NCBI RefSeq assembly: GCF_002811955.1
Contig: NZ_NPEF01000106.1
Location: forward strand, 1 to 13,112
Direction: 5' to 3'
From: Leptospira ellisii
GTDB lineage: Bacteria > Spirochaetota > Leptospiria > Leptospirales > Leptospiraceae
DNA: 13,112 bases
Position numbers and translations under genes: made by a program. Below are positions 1 through 8,143 of this stretch, in pieces (position 1 is the stretch's first letter; each line of letters opens with the position of its first letter). The notes under the pieces were generated by a model. The model did no database searches. It saw only the letters and a list, made by a program, of their open reading frames with translations, and was not told the origin of the DNA.

Positions 1-1192
1 TTCGTTTCCAGGTATCAAGAAGGAGGGAAACCGTTTCGTCTCGATACCGGTTCCAATCCTCCCGATCGGATTCGCGCAAGGAAATAAATTCTTCCGAATC
101 GCGGAACAGTTTTAACCGTTCCAAAAGTTCGGGAACGATGAATTCCTCCGTCTCTCGTTTCCGGATCACGCTCCGATCCCGAAACGAGTTCAACGCGTTT
201 TCGTATTCCTTCTGAAGAAGATTTTGGAAAAAACTTTCCTCCTCGCCGATCTGTCTTGAAACACGGGCGGCGAATCTGTGTTCGGTGAAATCCCTCCAGG
301 ATTCGTTTTTGGAAAAAAGAGAAGGGGAATTTTTTTGATCGTCCGTTTTATGGATCTCCCGATTCTCCAAGGCGTCCAGTAGACACGAAGAAAGGACCAA
401 TACGAGGAACGAAGGACTAAAACAGGTATACACTTTCAGTTCGAAAAAAGGTTCCGCGTAGGTTCCGTATCGGGGGGATGTTTCCCGGTCGAGCGCGGCT
501 ACGATACGCGCGGAACGGCTCATCCAAGCGGGAAACGATTCCGGAACTTCGGAAAAGTCTATTATAACTTTATAAAGTTTGAATTCGATTTCCTTGATGA
601 TCGCCGAGAAAAAATGAGCTGCAAACGCGCTTTGTAACGCGCCCAACCGTTTTGTGGAGAGAAAAATCCCTTCGGAGGTTTCGTAGATCCTTTCGATCAG
701 GGTTTCCGGAAGGGAAAGTTCCGCAATCTCCTCCAACGATCGATCGTCTTCTATCTTAAACACGAGTCGATACGGGGAAAAAGCCGGGACGTTTTTTGCG
801 GAACGGGTCCGTTCGTTTTCGATCTTTTCCTGCAATTCTCCGATCCTGGAAACCGCCGTAACATTCGCGGATCCGTACGGAAGATAAAAGAATTCCCCCC
901 AAAGAAAGGGTGGAAATCGGCGGGAAGGAAGACCGGAATACGAAGGACCGGAGAATTCCTTTAAGGGGCGTATGCTTCGTTCCGAAAAACCGGATAAGGA
1001 ACCGTCGAAAATTTCATCCGGAAATTCCACGGCATATAAGGCCTTTCTTTCTTCCGCCCAAGTTTTCATTTGAGAATAAAATTCCGCCGGAATCTCGTTT
1101 GCGGGAAGGGTTGGATTCGTAAAAAATTCCCAATCCTCTTCTCGAAAGATTCGTTTTACTTCGGATTCACTCAGAAAGAGGATCTGTTTCAT
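1..1192 (-). CDS. Unrecognised large soluble protein, C-terminus cut by the window edge
   Basis: Reading the minus strand from the ATG at 1192-1190 gives 397 codons without a stop, running off the left edge, so the C-terminus is not visible. The protein begins MKQILFLSESEVKRIFREED. I see no signal peptide, lipobox or clear membrane helix. It is rich in Glu, Arg, Phe and Ser, with probable helices and a moderately hydrophobic stretch (residues about 255-275, containing FLVLVLSSCLLDALE). Codon use resembles that of the neighbouring genes, with many TCC, GAA, TTC and CGA codons, which supports real coding. The start has only a weak GAG upstream as a ribosome site. It is divergent from glnA across 326 bases. 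I do not recognise the family and assign no function. The coding call is fairly firm because a frame this long is very unlikely by chance. Confidence 0.8.
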   Translation of the reverse strand, partial: MKQILFLSESEVKRIFREEDWEFFTNPTLPANEIPAEFYSQMKTWAEERKALYAVEFPDEIFDGSLSGFSERSIRPLKEFSGPSYSGLPSRRFPPFLWGEFFYLPYGSANVTAVSRIGELQEKIENERTRSAKNVPAFSPYRLVFKIEDDRSLEEIAELSLPETLIERIYETSEGIFLSTKRLGALQSAFAAHFFSAIIKEIEFKLYKVIIDFSEVPESFPAWMSRSARIVAALDRETSPRYGTYAEPFFELKVYTCFSPSFLVLVLSSCLLDALENREIHKTDDQKNSPSLFSKNESWRDFTEHRFAARVSRQIGEEESFFQNLLQKEYENALNSFRDRSVIRKRETEEFIVPELLERLKLFRDSEEFISLRESDREDWNRYRDETVSLLLDTWKR

Positions 1193-1383
1193 ACAATGCT
1201 CAACGTTGAATAAAATTTATGCAGAATGTAAAGTACCAGTACCAGCCGTGTACGATATTTCAGCTAGTTGCCGATTCGATTGGAAAAAAGATAAAATCTG
1301 CTACCGCATTGTATTTTAGGGCTTGCCTGCGGTTCAAGGAATTTTACTTTGTTTTCGGATTCGCTACCAAGTTGCCGGAAACG

Positions 1384-1405
1384 AGGAGTTGTGCTCCTTT
1401 TTTTG
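1384..1405 (+). promoter_or_regulatory. Small hairpin followed by a T-run upstream of the glnA promoter
   Basis: AGGAG (1384-1388) and CTCCT (1394-1398) form a short inverted repeat around TTGTG, followed directly by several T residues. It resembles a weak intrinsic terminator and could block read-through toward glnA. The stem is only five to six base pairs, so it may be incidental. Confidence 0.3.
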
Positions 1406-1411
1406 GATTTC

Positions 1412-1426
1412 CGGTGAAATTCACCG
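1412..1426. promoter_or_regulatory. 15-bp palindrome beside the sigma-54 promoter
   Basis: CGGTGAA, A, TTCACCG is a perfect 7-bp inverted repeat around one central base. It ends two bases before the -24 element of the glnA promoter. Its place and symmetry fit an operator for a dimeric regulator. The half-sites face the opposite way to the classical NtrC site (TGCACC-N5-GGTGCA), so the regulator cannot be named. Confidence 0.5.
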
Positions 1427-1428
1427 TT

Positions 1429-1444
1429 TGGTACGAAATTTGCA
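1429..1444 (+). promoter_or_regulatory. Sigma-54 (RpoN) promoter for glnA
   Basis: TGGTACGAAATTTGCA fits the sigma-54 consensus TGGYACGRNNNTTGCW at every defined position. The invariant GG (1430-1431) and GC (1442-1443) are separated by exactly ten bases. Counting from the -12 element puts the transcription start near 1455, leaving a leader of about 64 bases before the glnA ATG. Sigma-54 control of glnA is well established in other bacteria, and Leptospira encode RpoN. Such a promoter would need an enhancer-binding activator, whose site I cannot identify. Confidence 0.8.
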
Positions 1445-1507
1445 ATCACTAAGAGAGACGCACGCAACGCGTGAATTAGAGATTATTTTTAATACTCGAA
1501 GACAAAC

Positions 1508-2940
<1,433 letters not shown>

Positions 2941-2950
2941 TACGAATTCG

Positions 2951-2984
2951 AAGAGGCGTTTCGTCCGAAGAACGAACGCTTCTT
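2951..2984 (+). other. Stable 3'-UTR hairpin after glnA
   Basis: Arms 2951-2964 and 2972-2984 pair over 13 base pairs, with one G-U pair and one bulged T, around a 7-base loop. The hairpin begins ten bases after the glnA stop and precedes the terminator. It lacks its own T-run, so it is more likely a stabilising or processing structure than a terminator. Confidence 0.5.
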
Positions 2985-3000
2985 GGGAAGTCGAATTGCG

Positions 3001-3032
3001 AAAAAGCCCGGGCGACACTCGGGCTTTTTTTT
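3001..3032 (+). terminator. Rho-independent terminator of glnA, possibly bidirectional
   Basis: AAAAAGCCCG (3001-3010) pairs with CGGGCTTTTT (3020-3029) around a 9-base loop and is followed by further T residues to 3032. The A-tract on the left gives a T-run on the minus strand too. It could therefore also stop transcripts arriving from the convergent gene that ends at 3290. Confidence 0.9.
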
Positions 3033-3125
3033 GTCCGTTCCGCGACGTGCAGCGTTACGTCGGTCCTGTCGGGTCCGAATCGGAATCGTTTTGCGGTAGT
3101 TCCGACGATCCGCAGTGATACAAAA

Positions 3126-3178
3126 CGCGCCCCCGCCCGAGTTAGGGTGGTGGAGGCGGGTCCGCGGGAGTAGGCGCG
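3126..3178 (-). repeat. GC-rich nested inverted repeat, possible minus-strand terminator
   Basis: CGCGCC (3126-3131) pairs with GGCGCG (3173-3178), and directly inside it CCCGCC (3132-3137) pairs with GGCGGG (3155-3160). Read on the minus strand, the structure is followed by four T residues (3125-3122). It lies about 110 bases past the stop of the minus-strand gene above it. The short T-run makes terminator function uncertain. Confidence 0.4.
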
Positions 3179-3289
3179 GTGGCTTCGTCTATATCAGAAA
3201 AATCTTATCTTGGCAAGGGAATTTCTTCCGTCGTAATTCCGGCGAAAAATCCAGGATCGGGGAGGCCGTCGATGGGGACGGGGACGAAT

Positions 3290-4015
3290 TCAATCCAGAA
3301 GCGGTTTATTCGCGTCGGGATGTCGGGCCAAATATTCCTTTACGGTCTTTCTTTTTTTCTCCAAGCGCGAAAGGTGATCCTCAATGATCTTTCCGAAATC
3401 CAATTTTCCGATGATGATTTCATAACGTTCCGTTTCCATCGTTCCTAGATCCAAATCCGAATCGATTTCGGAGGAACGATCGGCGTATCTCTGCGCCTCT
3501 TTCCAGTACGGAATCGCCTCCTTATAAAATCCTTCCGCCACCTCGAAGGAACGGTCCAGATCATACGCGAAGTCCAGGTTGTAAAAATACAGATGCCGTT
3601 TATCGAACTGGGACGCGATTCTCATATACGAGCGCATGATCTGAAGATGGATATGCATGAACAATAAGTTGCGATATTTATAATATTCATCCTCGTCCTT
3701 GACCGGACAAAGCGCGTTTTTGGGATGTCTAAACCTCTTTTTTAAACCTATCTTCAGGAAGTAGATGTCCCTTCTGAGTTCGTTTTCCCCGTAATGAAGT
3801 TTGAGTCCGTAAAGCTGGTAATAATCCTCCAGAAACTTCGGCTCCCATTTATGAAGTTTGTAGGGAACCCAATCCGAAAATTTGGTATAAGGACCGTTTT
3901 TTTCGTACTCATAGTTGTAATCCAGATCGATCTCGCCGCGGACCGGCCCGGGATTTCCGTGCAGAACCGTTACCAAAAGGATGCAGAGGATCGATCGAAT
4001 ACGTTTCGGAGTCAC
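3290..4015 (-). CDS. Secreted all-helical protein, candidate flagellar-coiling (FcpB-like) protein
   Basis: The 241-residue product starts with a typical Sec signal peptide: basic MTPKRIR, a hydrophobic core ILCILLVTVL, and likely cleavage near residue 27. There is no lipobox, so it should be free in the periplasm. The mature part is strongly helical and very rich in Tyr, Phe, Trp and charged residues, with segments such as YYKYRNLLFMHIHLQ (111-125), RHLYFYNLDFA (140-150) and a TPR-like GFYKEAIPYWKEAQRYA (162-178). This character and size resemble the Leptospira-specific FcpA/FcpB proteins that coat the periplasmic flagellum. The match is from general memory, not an alignment, so I withhold a gene symbol. 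The start is a GTG: an in-frame TAA lies shortly upstream with no ATG between, and no good ribosome site is visible. Coding is firm; function is tentative. Confidence 0.82.
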   Translation of the reverse strand: MTPKRIRSILCILLVTVLHGNPGPVRGEIDLDYNYEYEKNGPYTKFSDWVPYKLHKWEPKFLEDYYQLYGLKLHYGENELRRDIYFLKIGLKKRFRHPKNALCPVKDEDEYYKYRNLLFMHIHLQIMRSYMRIASQFDKRHLYFYNLDFAYDLDRSFEVAEGFYKEAIPYWKEAQRYADRSSEIDSDLDLGTMETERYEIIIGKLDFGKIIEDHLSRLEKKRKTVKEYLARHPDANKPLLD

Positions 4016-4133
4016 GTTATTAGTTTCGGCAGAATCCGGGTTTTAGTCCACGCTTCCCGCCCTAAAAAACTCTCTAAGGAAGGAGAAGCGGCCGTGGTTC
4101 GAAATAGGCCCCGGAATACTTAGGCGCAAATCC

Positions 4134-4165
4134 CCGAAAACCGCGGTTTCGGCCTGAGTTTTTTT
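4134..4165 (+). terminator. Terminator-like hairpin in the dsbD leader with no gene before it
   Basis: AAACCGCGGTTT (4138-4149) is a perfect 12-bp palindrome, extended by CCG (4134-4136) and CGG (4150-4152) around one bulged A. Six bases later comes a run of seven T (4159-4165). It reads as a plus-strand terminator, yet the upstream gene lies on the opposite strand. It may act as an attenuator, end a small RNA, or insulate dsbD. Confidence 0.5.
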
Positions 4166-4309
4166 ATCGAAAACGAACCCTTTCTCCGCGGCTCCGAGTC
4201 TAAATTACGAGTTCCGAACTACCGTCTCAGGAATCGGATTGACCTCTGTTTTTTGGAAGAAAGGATTGTTATCGGAATGAAGAATTGTTTTTCTCTGGTC
4301 GTTTGATCC

Positions 4310-5692
4310 GTGGTCTCGAAATTTTATCCTCGTAACGTTGTATCGAACCCATTCCCGTTTCTGGCGTTCCTGTTCCTTTTTTTCACAACCGTTCCGCTGT
4401 CTGCGGAAGAATCCCTCGGTTCCTGGTTCTCCCGATTACAGACAAGCGTTACACACGGAGTCGGCGAAGGAGGACTCGGTTGGACCACCGCCTTGGTTTT
4501 GGTTGCAGGCGGCGTTTTAGCCAGTCTGCTTCCCTGCGTTTATCCTTTGTATCCCATTACCGTGGGAATCGTCCGCGCTCGGGGAGAAGGTTCCCCTCGG
4601 ATTCTTCATCCTGCGATTTATTATTTCGGTCTAGTGGCGGTTTACGCCTGTTTCGGATTGATCGCCGGGTTTTCCGGTGGTGCGTTTAACGCGGTTCTGC
4701 GTTATCCGATTACGAACCTGATTCTTTCCGTCCTGATATTTTTGCTCGCCTTGGCGTCTCTGGATCTGGTTCATCTTCCGTTTTTTCAATCCAAGGGAAT
4801 GGAAACGAAGGAAGGATACAGGGGAACCTTTCTTTTGGGGATGGGGGCCGGACTTTTGTCCTCCCCTTGCGTCGGGCCGGTGGTCGTCGCCATTCTTCTG
4901 CAGATCACGGCGGGTTCGGGCGCGATTTCTGCGGAAAACGTTCTTTTGGCCTCGCTGAAGATGTTTCTTTTCGGAGCCGGTTTGGGTTTTCCGTTTTTGA
5001 TGATAGGCGTTTTCGGATTGAGTCTTCCTAAATCCGGGAAATGGATGCGCTGGATCCAATACGTGCTCGGCTTTTTCGTATTCTATTTTTCTTATACATA
5101 TTTTCAGAAGGCGCTCGGCGGCTGGGGAGTCGGAGAAGGTTCCATTCCTTTTGCGGCGGCGAGCGTTCTGCTTCTTTTGGTTTGTCTTTATTTTTTTCTT
5201 CCCGACGACTGGGATAAATATCTGAGGATCAAAAAGACGCTCTTCCTGGGAGGTGTCGTCCTTTCCGCAGCGGGTTTGATCCTTCTTCTCGTTCCTTCGT
5301 TCGCGGGCGGCGGTTCCGCGGCCCAACAGGAGTTCGAAACCAAGGGAAATCTCTCCTGGTTTCGGGTTCCGCAATTGGCGTACGAGGAGGGGAAATATTC
5401 AGGAAAAAGAATATTCATCGATTTTTATGCGGATTGGTGCACCAACTGCAAGGCGTTCGAGGAGCTGACGCAACAGGACGGCGCCTTGAACGCCGCGCTT
5501 CAGGACGCGGTTCTTTTAAAGATCAAGGACCAGGATCCCATCTTTGAAACCTACGTTCGCGATCCCAGGTTCGAGGAATTAAAAATCGGACTTCCTTTTT
5601 TCGCGGTTCTGGACGGGCAAGGGAACCTTCTCTACAAAAACACCGATTACCTGGATACGGAATCCATGATCCGTGCCTTAAAACAGCCGTAA
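4310..5692 (+). CDS. dsbD: Thiol-disulfide transporter DsbD, short form (beta and gamma domains)
   Basis: DsbD carries reducing electrons from cytoplasmic thioredoxin across the inner membrane to periplasmic disulfide proteins. This 460-residue version starts with a signal-like segment (about 14-32), followed by about eight membrane helices. The two membrane cysteines are in [10 protein letters not shown] (C76) and SSPCVGP (C187). A C-terminal periplasmic thioredoxin-like domain (about 340-460) has the active site FYADWCTNC (C377, C380) and a probable cis-Pro in GLPFF (P429). The N-terminal alpha domain of E. coli DsbD, of over 100 residues, is absent: only about 35 residues separate the signal from the first core helix. 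The GTG start is the only choice in frame, because TGA lies at 4304-4306; the ribosome site is weak. A small membrane protein follows after 14 bases and is probably co-transcribed. Confidence 0.9.
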   Translation: MVSKFYPRNVVSNPFPFLAFLFLFFTTVPLSAEESLGSWFSRLQTSVTHGVGEGGLGWTTALVLVAGGVLASLLPCVYPLYPITVGIVRARGEGSPRILHPAIYYFGLVAVYACFGLIAGFSGGAFNAVLRYPITNLILSVLIFLLALASLDLVHLPFFQSKGMETKEGYRGTFLLGMGAGLLSSPCVGPVVVAILLQITAGSGAISAENVLLASLKMFLFGAGLGFPFLMIGVFGLSLPKSGKWMRWIQYVLGFFVFYFSYTYFQKALGGWGVGEGSIPFAAASVLLLLVCLYFFLPDDWDKYLRIKKTLFLGGVVLSAAGLILLLVPSFAGGGSAAQQEFETKGNLSWFRVPQLAYEEGKYSGKRIFIDFYADWCTNCKAFEELTQQDGALNAALQDAVLLKIKDQDPIFETYVRDPRFEELKIGLPFFAVLDGQGNLLYKNTDYLDTESMIRALKQP

Positions 5693-5706
5693 GGAAAAAA
5701 TGCGTT

Positions 5707-5904
5707 ATGCGGCTTCCTGATGTGGACCGAATTTTCGATTGGTGCGTCGACGTTCTGATTTACTGGGCGAAGGTATTCGGAATCACTTACAACGAAATCA
5801 ACGTTTATATCTTTTGCGTGATCTGGCCGATCGTTACGATCGGCCTCGTCGTTTTTTGCGTCGGTTTGTGGAATTCGAATCGTAAACTAAAAGCGAAATT
5901 CTAG
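5707..5904 (+). CDS. Small single-span membrane protein downstream of dsbD
   Basis: The 65-residue product has an amphipathic N-terminus (MRLPDVDRIFDWCVDVLIYW), one clear membrane helix (about 32-55, containing YIFCVIWPIVTIGLVVF) and a basic tail (NRKLKAKF), suggesting the tail faces the cytoplasm. It contains Cys13, Cys37 and Cys51. It lies 14 bases after dsbD in the same direction, with AAGGA at 5691-5695 as a rather distant ribosome site. Another ATG at 5700 opens only a six-codon frame. I do not recognise the family. Position suggests a link with DsbD or with membrane redox, but that is inference only. The well-formed membrane helix argues for a real gene. Confidence 0.7.
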   Translation: MRLPDVDRIFDWCVDVLIYWAKVFGITYNEINVYIFCVIWPIVTIGLVVFCVGLWNSNRKLKAKF

Positions 5905-5944
5905 GAAAACGGTTCGCCTAGGAAGTGAAACGAAAGGGTCTGCG

Positions 5945-5956
5945 GACCGGCCGGTC
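5945..5956. repeat. 12-bp perfect palindrome in a convergent gap
   Basis: GACCGGCCGGTC lies between the convergent stops at 5904 and 5998, and a second CGGTC follows at 5959-5963. It could contribute to a terminator hairpin, but the T-run (about 5983-5990) is too far away for a standard one. Confidence 0.3.
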
Positions 5957-5997
5957 TTCGGTCGATCCTGATCCTAAATTCTCTTTTTTTAATATTC

Positions 5998-6930
5998 TTA
6001 AGCCGCGGCTTCCTTTTGCCACAGTCTGCCTTTTACGAGAAAGTAGACTCCGGCGAGGATGATCGCCACGGAAACCCACTGAGACTGGGAAAATCCGTGC
6101 CAATAGTATTGGCTCAAAAAAGCGGGATTCTGTTCCGCGTTGGGGATGTTGACGAAGGAAGGAGGATCGATAAACGGGAACACCGCCTTATTTACCCTTA
6201 GAAATTCCACGAGCAGTCTCGCCAATCCGTGCAGGATCAGATATTGCGCACCTAAGGAGAATTTTTTGAAGTTCTGATCCTTGGCCCAATATTGGAAGTA
6301 GAAGAAAAATAGAAAGGATACGATCGATTCTATCAAAGGAGTGTTCCACACGGGAACTCCGGAAGGATGGGCTCCGTGATAATCGAACACGAGCAAGGGG
6401 ATCCGCATATCCGTCGCAAAACCGTAACATCCGTCGCCGGAAACCCAACATCCCAATCTTCCGATGGCGTAACCGATCGCCATACTCGGGACCGCAGCGT
6501 CCAGATAAGACGGAATATCGAGTTTGAAATATTTCATATACAGAGTGATGAAAAGAATTCCGAATAAAAACCCGCCGTAGAATACGAGTCCACTTCCGGA
6601 GAACAGATTGTCCCACAACGCCATTCTTCCGGGAAAACCGTACCAATGAGTGAGCGGATACAGATATTTACCGTCGAAGCCGGGAGTTTCCACGAAGATC
6701 TGATCCCAGATTTCCAATACGAAAAAGATTTTAGATCCTACGAGCGTGCTTAAAATTCCCAACAAAAGAAGCCAGTCCGAATGTTCGGGTTCCAATCCTC
6801 TTCGTTTTAATTCCTTGGGGAGAAGATAAGATGCCGCTAAAAAACCCAACATCATCAGGATGCTGAACGTGGAAGGTCCGTCCCAACCGAAGGCTTGTTT
6901 GAGAAACGGAATCTGAATTCTGTCGATCAT
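5998..6930 (-). CDS. lgt: Prolipoprotein diacylglyceryl transferase, GDGCYG variant
   Basis: Lgt moves diacylglycerol from phosphatidylglycerol to the lipobox cysteine of prolipoproteins in the inner membrane, the first step of lipoprotein maturation. The 310-residue protein has about seven membrane helices. The Lgt signature appears as [14 protein letters not shown] (157-170), with FYGG (117-120) and RLLVEFLR (238-245) matching other conserved parts. Relative to E. coli Lgt, Arg158 is kept, but the Asn of GRIGN is Cys161, the Glu of NGE is Asp166 and the His of FHGG is Tyr118. This pattern recalls the GCCYG branch of the family. I chose the ATG at 6930; a longer open frame to 7236 adds a basic, non-membrane extension that overlaps the upstream peptidase gene. 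An alternative is an Lgt-like protein with another acceptor, but standard Lgt is more likely. Confidence 0.88.
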   Translation of the reverse strand: MIDRIQIPFLKQAFGWDGPSTFSILMMLGFLAASYLLPKELKRRGLEPEHSDWLLLLGILSTLVGSKIFFVLEIWDQIFVETPGFDGKYLYPLTHWYGFPGRMALWDNLFSGSGLVFYGGFLFGILFITLYMKYFKLDIPSYLDAAVPSMAIGYAIGRLGCWVSGDGCYGFATDMRIPLLVFDYHGAHPSGVPVWNTPLIESIVSFLFFFYFQYWAKDQNFKKFSLGAQYLILHGLARLLVEFLRVNKAVFPFIDPPSFVNIPNAEQNPAFLSQYYWHGFSQSQWVSVAIILAGVYFLVKGRLWQKEAAA

Positions 6931-7036
6931 AGTCTTACCAATACTCCGTATCTCTGGATGGAAGCAACCCATAATCGGTTTTCGGGAAGGAACGATGATC
7001 TCATCCAATCTTTCAAAACGTATCCAACCGTTCTTC

Positions 7037-7060
7037 GAAACGGAACGTTTCAAAAAAAAA
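7037..7060. repeat. Inverted repeat with a nine-base A/T run between the peptidase gene and lgt
   Basis: GAAACG (7037-7042) and CGTTTC (7046-7051) flank GAA and are followed on the plus strand by nine A residues (7052-7060). On the transcribed minus strand the T-run comes before the hairpin, so it is not a normal terminator for the peptidase gene. It lies in the 143-base spacer upstream of lgt and might be regulatory. Confidence 0.3.
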
Positions 7061-7073
7061 CGGGGTCTACGGC

Positions 7074-8109
<1,036 letters not shown>

Positions 8110-8123
8110 GGGGGAATGAGAGG

Positions 8124-8129
8124 ATTATA
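8124..8129 (-). promoter_or_regulatory. Possible -10 box for the M23 peptidase gene
   Basis: The minus strand reads TATAAT here, a perfect -10 hexamer, 34 bases upstream of the peptidase ATG. No good -35 element is seen 17 bases further up. The 53-base divergent gap must hold promoters for both genes or have one reaching into the coding region. Confidence 0.35.
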
Positions 8130-8143
8130 GACTCATTCTTTAT

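Larger units (their letters stand above)
2941..3289. other. Convergent gap after glnA
   Basis: This gap of 349 bases lies between the convergent ends of glnA and the secreted-protein gene. It holds a long hairpin, the glnA terminator and a GC-rich nested inverted repeat (all listed separately). The remainder, about 3180-3289, shows no supported gene or structure. Confidence 0.6.

Noticed and set aside
1384..1426. NtrC-type enhancer site before glnA
   Set aside because: The inverted repeats present do not fit TGCACC-N5-GGTGCA; the half-site order is reversed, so I did not name the regulator.
1219..1452. Small plus-strand frame of 77 codons in the glnA upstream gap
   Set aside because: It has no ribosome site, overlaps the sigma-54 promoter and palindrome, and a frame on the other strand competes with it.
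4239..4272. Sigma-70 promoter for dsbD (TTGACC at 4239-4244)
   Set aside because: The -35 box is good, but no acceptable -10 hexamer lies at 16-18 bases; the best match is too far away.
4631..5374. Open frame of 247 codons opposite dsbD
   Set aside because: It is antisense to conserved DsbD motifs and has a highly basic, low-complexity translation typical of a shadow frame.
7052..7060. Nine-base homopolymer as a phase-variation switch for lgt
   Set aside because: It lies outside coding sequence and lgt is expected to be essential or near-essential. A single tract gives no evidence of switching.
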